NCBI GenBank assembly: GCA_028693975.1
Contig: JAQUUF010000026.1
Coordinates: 1 to 10,905 of the forward strand
DNA from: Acidaminococcaceae bacterium
Lineage (GTDB): Bacteria; Bacillota; Negativicutes; Acidaminococcales; Acidaminococcaceae
DNA: 10,905 bases
Direction of reading: 5' to 3'
How positions within the stretch are numbered: position 1 is the stretch's first letter; each line of letters opens with the position of its first letter. Positions 5,710 to 10,905 of the stretch are shown here, piece by piece. The notes under the pieces were generated by a model. That model worked only from the letters and a program-made list of their open reading frames with translations, had not been told where the DNA came from and ran no database searches. Position numbers and translations under genes: made by a program.

Positions 5710-7090
5710 CCTTGTCGCTTCCCTTCTCTGCCAAATTTTTATCATCATGTTCATTTACTAGAGGAATTTGGGTTGCCAATTCTATCATACCTTGCGCAAA
5801 TTTTCTAACATTAGCCTTTAAAATAAAAATGCAATCCGTCTCGTGGGCAGCGCCCCTTACTATATCCTCTGCCAAAGATTGACAATTGGGGGCACCACAA
5901 GCACCACAATCTAATCCCGGTAAATGCGTCAAAACCTTTTCCATTTCACCCAACTTCTTGATAGCTACCGTAATATCATCATCCAACTGCATCATCGGTC
6001 TCGGCTCCAACACCTTAACATACTCTTCCGAGGTAGGAAATCCCGGGCAGTTCATGTTCAAAGCCATCGCCGCTTCCCTATCTGTTGGCTCCAGTCTCTG
6101 CATGCGCCGTATGCGCTTGTCCAAGTTCTTTTGCGCCACAAATCTATTCTCAGCAGCAAAAGGTCCGCCAATACAGCCTCCAGCACACATGTAACACTCC
6201 ACATAGTCAACATCCGGCATCTTATTCATTGACACCTGCTCCAAGAGTTCATAAACCTCACGCACTCCATTCACACTCAAAGCATTAGTAATCCCGGCTG
6301 CCTTGATTTCACCGCCGCCAGCGCCCCAACCTATCCCGTAAGAAGAACCCGTGGTAATTTTATCCTGCTTCTTACATTCGTCTCCAATCTTAGCTACAGC
6401 TACAGATAATTGGGCAAAAATAGAACTAATGCTAATTGAGCCGTTCACCTCCGAATGCTTGACATCTACGGACTGATGAATATTAGTTCCTTTGGCCGGA
6501 CAAGGAGTCACAAACCAAATCCCAACCTCTTCTCGTGGCAAATTCATTCTTTGGCATACTTCGCTTCTTTTGTAGACAGCGGCTGCCTCCCCTGGAGCCA
6601 AGACGGGAATAACCTGCTTAATGAGCTCTGGAAATTTAACCTGAATCAGACGCAACACCGCGGGGCAAGCCGAAGAAATTAAAGGTTTACGTCCTTGCGC
6701 ATGTTGGCGCAAATACTGGGCAATCTCAGCTGAAATGTAGTCACTGGCTGCCGACAAGTCAAATATTTCGTCAAATCCTAATTCCTTCAAACCTTGCCAA
6801 ACTGCTTCACGAGGAACATTCCCATTAAACTGGGCATACAAGGAGGGGGTCGCCAACGCTACATTATATTTATAACCCTGCAAACCCGACAACGCATCTG
6901 CTTTAGCGACTAAGGCATGTTCAGGACAACGTCTGATGCACTCGCCACAATCAATACAGCGTGTAGCTACTATCTCCGCCTTGCCTTGGCGTACACGAAT
7001 AGCTTCCGTAGGACAGACTTTGACGCATCCTACGCAACCATTACATGCTTCTTTTATTACGTGAACAGAATGAAGATAGTTCTCCGCCAT
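5696..7090 (-). CDS. HydS-like (putative sensory) [FeFe]-hydrogenase homologue with 4Fe-4S domains
   Basis: Cytosolic Fe-S protein of 464 residues. Two [4Fe-4S] ferredoxin motifs come first (C16/19/22/26 and C45/48/51/55), then a hydrogenase H-cluster domain (about 75-365). A C-terminal CxxCGxxxC...C domain (C395, C398, C403, C420) follows, of the Fe-S type seen in RnfB and corrinoid proteins. All four H-cluster cysteine positions can be matched: SSACP (C142), TPCPAK (C197) and ECYMCAGGC (C302, C306). Pocket residues differ from catalytic enzymes: Ala141 replaces the proton-transfer Cys, Thr195 the Met before PC, Asn203 the Glu after K, and Tyr300 the L3 Met. This pattern and the missing plant-type ferredoxin domain fit putative sensory hydrogenases that I recall beside hydABC in Thermotoga and Thermoanaerobacter. 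No PAS or kinase domain is fused; adjacent GHKL and DRTGG genes may be partners. Start ATG at 7090 follows GGGTGG. Confidence 0.85.
   Translation of the reverse strand: MAENYLHSVHVIKEACNGCVGCVKVCPTEAIRVRQGKAEIVATRCIDCGECIRRCPEHALVAKADALSGLQGYKYNVALATPSLYAQFNGNVPREAVWQGLKELGFDEIFDLSAASDYISAEIAQYLRQHAQGRKPLISSACPAVLRLIQVKFPELIKQVIPVLAPGEAAAVYKRSEVCQRMNLPREEVGIWFVTPCPAKGTNIHQSVDVKHSEVNGSISISSIFAQLSVAVAKIGDECKKQDKITTGSSYGIGWGAGGGEIKAAGITNALSVNGVREVYELLEQVSMNKMPDVDYVECYMCAGGCIGGPFAAENRFVAQKNLDKRIRRMQRLEPTDREAAMALNMNCPGFPTSEEYVKVLEPRPMMQLDDDITVAIKKLGEMEKVLTHLPGLDCGACGAPNCQSLAEDIVRGAAHETDCIFILKANVRKFAQGMIELATQIPLVNEHDDKNLAEKGSDKDETK
5718..5725 (-). promoter_or_regulatory. Ribosome binding site of the second DRTGG-like gene
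   Basis: AAGGGAAG on the minus strand, 8 nt before the ATG at 5709, embedded in the 3' end of the HydS-like gene. It supports the short start and a 14-bp gene overlap. Confidence 0.75.
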
Positions 7091-7121
7091 TATCTACCAC
7101 CCATTTTCTTCAGTATTAATG

Positions 7122-7535
7122 TCATTTATACAAAAACTTCATCGTTATCGTTGAGCCTTCGCCCACCTTAGACTGAATATTAAAGTCATCCGAGCATTTC
7201 ATCATATTAGGCAAGCCCATGCCAGCACCAAAGCCCATGGCTCTTACATAATCCGGCGCCGTCGACCAACCTTCTTGCATCGCCTTTTGAATATCCGGAA
7301 TGCCAGGACCTTGGTCGGATATTATTATTACCGTACCTTCAGGCTCAATCTCTGCAACAACCCGGCCGCCACCGGCATGAATCAAACAATTCATTTCTCC
7401 TTCATAAGTACCAATAGCAATCCTGCGAATTACATCAGCTGGTATTCCAATTCTCTGCAGAAGCTTCTTAATATTGGCCGAAGCCTCACCAGCTCTATCG
7501 AAGTCACCACCGGGAACTTGATACTCTACCTTCAT
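7122..7535 (-). CDS. SpoIIAB/RsbW-like GHKL ATPase (anti-sigma factor/serine kinase fold)
   Basis: Single-domain GHKL ATP-binding protein of 137 residues, the size of SpoIIAB/RsbW. Motifs: N-box YEGEMNCLIHAGGG (44-57, with E45 and N49 at the base and Mg positions), G1 box DQGPGIPD (about 74-81) and G2 box GFGAGMGLPNM. No receptor or phospho-acceptor domain is attached. The family includes anti-sigma factors that phosphorylate Ser/Thr of a STAS partner, but no STAS protein or sigma factor lies in this window. The ATG at 7535 is chosen because it forms an ATGA overlap with the upstream gene and GGAGGAG sits 5 nt before it; upstream in-frame residues look unrelated. It is followed 31 bp later by the HydS-like gene, making that protein its most likely signalling partner (inference). 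Fold is firm; target is unknown. Confidence 0.87.
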   Translation of the reverse strand: MKVEYQVPGGDFDRAGEASANIKKLLQRIGIPADVIRRIAIGTYEGEMNCLIHAGGGRVVAEIEPEGTVIIISDQGPGIPDIQKAMQEGWSTAPDYVRAMGFGAGMGLPNMMKCSDDFNIQSKVGEGSTITMKFLYK

Positions 7536-7903
7536 CGCCTCTCCTCCGCTCCCTTGGGTGGACAACCAATCAACCCTATGGCATAGAGTCGTCCACAAGC
7601 CTCAAACATAGTGTATTTCGTCATCATGACCGGCAAACCCTTACTCTCAGCCGCGGCCAAAATTTCTGGCGTGGGCTCCTTGCCCCGCACAAAAACTAGA
7701 GCGCTAAGGTCACTGACATCTGCTGTTTTTACTACCTGCATATTAGCCAAACCTGTCAATAGCAAAGTTTTGCGCTTGGTAAACGCCAACACGTCACTCA
7801 TCAAATCAGCACCGCAAGCCATCTCTGCTTCCTTGTCCATATACTGAGCTCCTGCCAAAACTTCTGCCTGCAGTGCTTTTTGTACTGTCTTGAGTCCTAC
7901 CAT
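7532..7903 (-). CDS. Small DRTGG-domain-like protein (first copy), operon leader gene
   Basis: Protein of 123 residues, first gene of the hydrogenase-linked sensory operon. It shows an N-terminal helix, ACGADLMSDVLAF (29-41), a hydrophobic strand TLLLTGLANMQVV (46-58) and a C-terminal region ending in AIGLIGCPP (108-116). The ADLMSDVL segment parallels YVSDLLSNVM in the second small protein of the operon, supporting a shared DRTGG/CBS-like fold. No catalytic motif is visible. Four cysteines are scattered rather than arranged as a cluster motif, or three if C30 is buried. The ATG at 7903 is preferred to a start 14 codons upstream because GGGAGG lies 6 nt before it and the promoter is just upstream. 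Its stop overlaps the GHKL ATPase start (ATGA). Family assignment is from memory of similar neighbourhoods and is less sure than for the second copy. Confidence 0.7.
   Translation of the reverse strand: MVGLKTVQKALQAEVLAGAQYMDKEAEMACGADLMSDVLAFTKRKTLLLTGLANMQVVKTADVSDLSALVFVRGKEPTPEILAAAESKGLPVMMTKYTMFEACGRLYAIGLIGCPPKGAEERR
7541..7547 (-). promoter_or_regulatory. Ribosome binding site of the SpoIIAB-like ATPase gene
   Basis: GGAGGAG on the minus strand, 5 nt before the ATG at 7535 and inside the 3' end of the preceding gene. With the ATGA overlap it decides the start and points to translational coupling. Confidence 0.8.
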
Positions 7904-7909
7904 AATTTT

Positions 7910-7915
7910 CCTCCC
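7910..7915 (-). promoter_or_regulatory. Ribosome binding site fixing the start of the first DRTGG-like gene
   Basis: GGGAGG on the minus strand, 6 nt before the ATG at 7903. It favours this start over the in-frame upstream codons, which have no comparable site. Confidence 0.8.
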
Positions 7916-7959
7916 GTACCTTAAGCTCTTTCTACTTAAAAGCACACATATCTACCTTA

Positions 7960-7988
7960 ATTTTACCCTTATTATCTTATTGTGTAAA
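7960..7988 (-). promoter_or_regulatory. Sigma-A-type promoter of the DRTGG-GHKL-HydS-DRTGG-PHP operon
   Basis: On the minus strand the -35 TTTACA (7983-7988) and -10 TAAAAT (7960-7965) are separated by exactly 17 bp; each matches the consensus at 5 of 6 positions. Transcription would begin near 7953, leaving a leader of about 50 nt. The -35 box begins only about 8 bp after the T-run of the preceding terminator, so the two signals are tightly packed. Confidence 0.75.
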
Positions 7989-7995
7989 GAAAAAT

Positions 7996-8027
7996 GAAAA
8001 AAGTCGCCAGTAATGAAACCAGCGACT
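7996..8027 (-). terminator. Intrinsic terminator after the valS-folC-O-antigen ligase transcript
   Basis: Read on the minus strand, AGTCGC (8022-8027) pairs with GCGACT (8002-8007). Two G-U wobbles and two further pairs extend the stem towards a 6-nt loop, and a run of T residues (7997-8002) follows at once. It lies 7 bp past the stop codon of the O-antigen-ligase-like gene and separates that transcript from the hydrogenase-linked genes. Confidence 0.9.
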
Positions 8028-8034
8028 CCAATAT

Positions 8035-9258
8035 TTATTCTGCCTCTTCATAACGAGCATAGAGAGTCAGAATCATAGCATTGCCTAACCAAAAAAACAT
8101 ACCTAGTTGAATATTAAACAAAGTGTAATCGGTCAAACCACTGATTAGAATACCGACCAAGGAAGCCAAATAGCCACAGGCAATTCCACGAACCCAACGC
8201 AACCGTGCATTACGCCGTACATGCTGTGCTAACTTGAAGAACTGCCACAAGAGATACAGAAACAAACCCAACCCAATTATACTTAGCTCCGCCGTGATAT
8301 TCAGATAAAGATTATGACAATGATACATAATAACATCCGGATTCTGCAAATAGAAATCATACTCCGGCCAAGCAAACCGATACCCATACCAGCCCACACC
8401 CAAAGGATGCTCTTTAATCATAGCTAGAGTGCTCTCCAAATAGGACCAACGTAGCGCTACTGAGGTGTCTTCTGTAGCAAAAATTGACAAAATTCTATGG
8501 GAGAGAAGATTCCAACATAAATATAGCACTACCAAGCAACCACTAATAAGTGGCAGCAAAGCACGATGGTAAAAAAAAGCTGCAAAAGTCAAAAGCACCC
8601 AAAAAAGAGCTACCCAATTGCCTCTGGAAAAAGTAAACATTTCACATGCGCAGCATAAGACAAAAATAATAATAAGTCCAATTCTAGTTTTGCCACCTCT
8701 AAGAGGAGCAAAAATTCCCACACAATAGGCAATGGCCGTCACCAAAAAGGTCCCTAGAATATTGGGATTGACCAAAGTAGAAGCGGCTCGGCGCTTGAGC
8801 TCAGGAAAAGCACTGGCATCTGTCCAAGCTGTATCACTGACACCGATACCGTAGCAATACTGCAAGATACCATAAACCGCTACCAATGCTGCCGCAACCA
8901 AGAACGTTTTCATCAAAAACTGTGGTCGATGGCCCTTACTACCATAATAAAGCATCAGAAGAAAAATACCGGCTTCTTGTCCCACTACCCAGACCCAGTT
9001 ATAAAGACTTGCGCCTCTATCACCACTCATAACTACAGAAATACCACTCAAAATGAACAAAGCAATAAGTGGATATTTTACCTTGGGGGGCAAGGTTATC
9101 GGTTTGGGCTTGCCATAGAGCAAGACGTTAGCCAGGCCCACAACAGCCGTTGCCACAAAAACGCAACTGCCGGCCACTACATTAAGCGGCAATACAAAAA
9201 CTAGCAAAACCAACAAACCGTATGTTATTTGCTCCAGAGTAAAGCTACTCTTTGCCAT
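8035..9258 (-). CDS. O-antigen ligase (WaaL)/Wzy-like polytopic membrane protein
   Basis: Integral membrane protein of 407 residues with about eleven or twelve hydrophobic segments (for example 11-30, 33-48, 62-78, 116-136, 190-210, 233-250, 326-345, 357-376, 384-400). A larger hydrophilic loop around 255-318 carries HPLGVGWYGY (284-293) and HCHNLYLN (313-320). This loop with its HxxN pattern near the C-terminus, and TFSRGNW (208-214) before a membrane segment, are typical of the Wzy_C/O-antigen-ligase family, which transfers or polymerises undecaprenyl-linked glycans outside the cytoplasmic membrane. The start overlaps the end of folC by 14 bp, with AAGGAG inside folC 5 nt before the ATG, so it is co-transcribed. 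An intrinsic terminator follows its stop codon. The acceptor could be lipid A, a protein or another polymer; the sequence does not tell. Confidence 0.82.
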   Translation of the reverse strand: MAKSSFTLEQITYGLLVLLVFVLPLNVVAGSCVFVATAVVGLANVLLYGKPKPITLPPKVKYPLIALFILSGISVVMSGDRGASLYNWVWVVGQEAGIFLLMLYYGSKGHRPQFLMKTFLVAAALVAVYGILQYCYGIGVSDTAWTDASAFPELKRRAASTLVNPNILGTFLVTAIAYCVGIFAPLRGGKTRIGLIIIFVLCCACEMFTFSRGNWVALFWVLLTFAAFFYHRALLPLISGCLVVLYLCWNLLSHRILSIFATEDTSVALRWSYLESTLAMIKEHPLGVGWYGYRFAWPEYDFYLQNPDVIMYHCHNLYLNITAELSIIGLGLFLYLLWQFFKLAQHVRRNARLRWVRGIACGYLASLVGILISGLTDYTLFNIQLGMFFWLGNAMILTLYARYEEAE

Positions 9259-10540
9259 AGTTGCTCCTTTGCTGCCAAGTTTTAAAGCTTCCTATTAAAT
9301 ACAATGAACCACATACGCAGACGATACCTGCACTACCTGCCTCGCGGCAAGCGCTCTCATAGGCATCGCTCAATGTAGCATAAGACGTCGCTTGCGTGCC
9401 CACAATACCAGCTAATTGCTCAGCTGAAGCAGCACGTGCTCCTGCATCGGCACGTACGGTATAGACCACATCACCTGTCTTAAATAATATTTCACTTACT
9501 TGCTGCATATTTTTATCCGCCATCATGCCAAAGACAAAGTGAATAGCCTGCCCCGGATAGTACTTATCCAAAGCTCGGCGTAGTGCCGTCGCTCCCGAAG
9601 GATTATGCGCCCCATCCAAAATAATATCTGGCCGCTGAGCAATCAGCTCTAGCCGCCCCGGCCACTTAGTATGAGCCACCCCTTGGTGCAGTGCCAATTC
9701 TGTAATACGCTTATCTTGTTTGGACATAATCTTGGCTGCCACTACTGCTACGGCCGTGTTACTAAGTTGGTGCTCACCGGGCAGCAAAATATCATAATTG
9801 GAATTATAATAACCACTGCTCAAGGTAAAGGTCTGCCCTTGCATAGAGCTTAGCACCTCTTGTGCACTAAAGGCTTGCCCATAAATATACAGCGGTGCCT
9901 GCTTAAAGAGACTCATAGCTTTGATAGGCCCCAGAGCTTCTCCTGTAGCTGCTGTAACCACCGGAACATTATCCTTAATGATACCGGCTTTTTGCATGGC
10001 TATATCTTCCACCGTTTTGCCCAATCTATCAGTATGCTCTAAGGTCACGTTAGTAATAACACTAACCACCGGCGTAATCACATTGGTAGAATCCCACAAA
10101 CCACCTAAGCCCACCTCAATAACAGCATAATCCACCTGCTCTAAGGCAAAGTATAGAAAAGCCGCTGCGGTCAGCACTTCAAACTGCGTTGGCTGATCCA
10201 TTCCTTGCTCTTTCACAAAGTCCACCGCGCCTGCTACTGCGGTACAGGTTGTCGCAAAAGCTTCATCACTAATATCCTGCCCATTCAGTTGAATTCTTTC
10301 ATTATATTTAACGAAATGTGGCGAGGTAAAAGTTCCCACCTTGAGCCCACTGCACAAAAGAATATTAGTAATCATTGCACTAACACTGCCCTTGCCATTG
10401 GTGCCGGTAATATGTACAGTTTTTATTTTTTGCTCTGGGTGTCCCAGGTGAGTCAGCAAGGCTTCTATTCTCTCCATGCCTAAATGAATGCCGAACTTAC
10501 CCAGTCCCTCCAGATACTCTAAAGTCTCTGCGTATTTCAT
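9245..10540 (-). CDS. folC: Bifunctional folylpolyglutamate synthase/dihydrofolate synthase
   Basis: Cytosolic Mur-ligase-family enzyme that adds glutamate to dihydropteroate and/or to folates using ATP. The 431 residues are normal family length. Motifs in order: ATP-binding P-loop GTNGKGS (46-52), FTSPH (71-75) with the Omega-loop region after it, a folate-binding stretch before EVGLGG (142-147), TNVTLEHTD (163-171), the lysine region QKAGIIK (183-189) and DGAHNP (309-314) in the C-terminal domain. Its start forms an ATGA overlap with the valS stop codon, a common valS-folC arrangement in Firmicutes, and its 3' end overlaps the O-antigen-ligase-like gene. Whether it has both dihydrofolate and folylpolyglutamate synthase activity cannot be settled from sequence here. 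No sign of truncation or frameshift. Confidence 0.96.
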   Translation of the reverse strand: MKYAETLEYLEGLGKFGIHLGMERIEALLTHLGHPEQKIKTVHITGTNGKGSVSAMITNILLCSGLKVGTFTSPHFVKYNERIQLNGQDISDEAFATTCTAVAGAVDFVKEQGMDQPTQFEVLTAAAFLYFALEQVDYAVIEVGLGGLWDSTNVITPVVSVITNVTLEHTDRLGKTVEDIAMQKAGIIKDNVPVVTAATGEALGPIKAMSLFKQAPLYIYGQAFSAQEVLSSMQGQTFTLSSGYYNSNYDILLPGEHQLSNTAVAVVAAKIMSKQDKRITELALHQGVAHTKWPGRLELIAQRPDIILDGAHNPSGATALRRALDKYYPGQAIHFVFGMMADKNMQQVSEILFKTGDVVYTVRADAGARAASAEQLAGIVGTQATSYATLSDAYESACREAGSAGIVCVCGSLYLIGSFKTWQQRSNYGKE

Positions 10541-10905
10541 AATGTTTTCAGATAGTCCATTCTTTCTCTAATTGCTTGCATCTTAGTCGACATTTCTTCG
10601 CCCTTAGCTTTTTCCTTGGCTACGACTTCGGCCGGTGCCTTGGCCAAGAACCCTTGATTGGATAATTTACCTTCAATCCGTTTAATCTCCTTCTGCAAAC
10701 CATCTAATTCTTTTTGCAGACGAGCAGTTTCCTTCTCCACATCAATAAGACCCTTCAAAGGCAGATAAACCTCCACACCGTTAACTACTGTCGCCATAGC
10801 ATTTTCGATCTTGCTACTACCCAAATCATCAATAGTCAATTCATCTACGGTTCCCAAAAGCTTAATATAGGCTTGATTAGCAGTAATCACTTCTTTTAGT
10901 TCCGC
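10537..10905 (-). CDS. valS: Valyl-tRNA synthetase, C-terminal fragment (N-terminus off the window)
   Basis: The frame runs in from the window edge without a start: 122 residues are visible and belong to the C-terminal end of ValRS. After a segment containing GVEVYLPLKGLIDVEKE, the protein becomes a charged coiled coil rich in K, E, L and R (about the last 75 residues), including the LSNQGFLAKAPAEVV motif. This is the tRNA-binding arm diagnostic of ValRS. The GTG near the edge is an internal valine, not a start. The gene ends at TGA overlapping the folC start by ATGA. The catalytic domain and any T-box leader would lie to the right of this window. Confidence 0.95.
   Translation of the reverse strand, partial: AELKEVITANQAYIKLLGTVDELTIDDLGSSKIENAMATVVNGVEVYLPLKGLIDVEKETARLQKELDGLQKEIKRIEGKLSNQGFLAKAPAEVVAKEKAKGEEMSTKMQAIRERMDYLKTL

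Noticed and set aside
5696..5754. Overlap between the HydS-like gene and the longer open frame of the second DRTGG-like gene taken as a frameshifted fusion
   Set aside because: A well-placed ribosome binding site and ATG at 5709 give a normal-length separate protein with only a 14-bp overlap.
5696..7090. Calling the HydS-like protein a second catalytic [FeFe] hydrogenase
   Set aside because: Proton-transfer Cys replaced by Ala and several other pocket residues changed; domain order and neighbours fit a sensory-type protein better.
7904..7952. Possible riboswitch or structured leader before the first DRTGG-like gene
   Set aside because: The leader is only about 50 nt, AT-rich, with just a 5-bp potential stem; no known riboswitch core was recognised.
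7917..7960. Two copies of TACCTTAA (7917-7924 and 7953-7960) in the leader of the sensory-type operon
   Set aside because: Only 8 bp each, one overlapping the ribosome binding region; not enough to call a regulatory repeat or riboswitch.
10537..10890. GTG near 10890 as the start of a separate small gene
   Set aside because: The frame stays open to the window edge and the sequence is the coiled-coil end of valyl-tRNA synthetase.

Overview
The window reads as one minus-strand block from a strictly anaerobic, fermentative Firmicute. The evidence is a trimeric, bifurcating-type [FeFe] hydrogenase cluster, purine-rich Shine-Dalgarno sequences (GGGAGG, GGAGG) before nearly every gene, and a valS-folC pair typical of Firmicutes. 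A WaaL/Wzy-like polytopic protein follows folC. That would fit a diderm Firmicute (Negativicutes), but this placement is inference. All genes are on the minus strand; no convincing plus-strand gene, tRNA, rRNA, insertion sequence or CRISPR array was seen.

Right end (about 10905-8035): the C-terminal coiled coil of valyl-tRNA synthetase, then folC, then an O-antigen-ligase-like membrane protein. Both junctions overlap (4 and 14 bp), so this is the tail of one transcript. It closes with a clear intrinsic terminator at 7996-8027.

Middle (7903-4592): a five-gene operon behind a good sigma-A-type promoter (-35 TTTACA, 17 bp, -10 TAAAAT). The order is small DRTGG-like protein, SpoIIAB/RsbW-like GHKL ATPase, HydS-like [FeFe]-hydrogenase homologue with altered H-cluster pocket residues, second small DRTGG-like protein, PHP-domain phosphoesterase. 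It looks like a sensing or signalling module rather than a second catalytic hydrogenase.

Left end (4468-1): a second operon with its own promoter (-35 TTGCTT, 17 bp, -10 TATAGT). The order is hndA (NuoE-like), a stand-alone GHKL ATPase, hndB (thioredoxin-like Fe-S), hndC (NuoF-like, FMN/NAD) and hndD ([FeFe] catalytic subunit, cut by the window edge). This is the HndABCD/HydABC layout that couples NAD(P)H and ferredoxin to H2.

The working picture is that the right-hand operon senses H2 or redox state and nucleotides, and influences the left-hand operon, which makes or uses H2. The physical association of signalling-type genes (two GHKL ATPases, two DRTGG proteins, HydS-like protein, PHP enzyme) with the hydrogenase is visible in the sequence. 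The signalling link itself is inference. No hydE, hydF or hydG maturation genes lie in the window.
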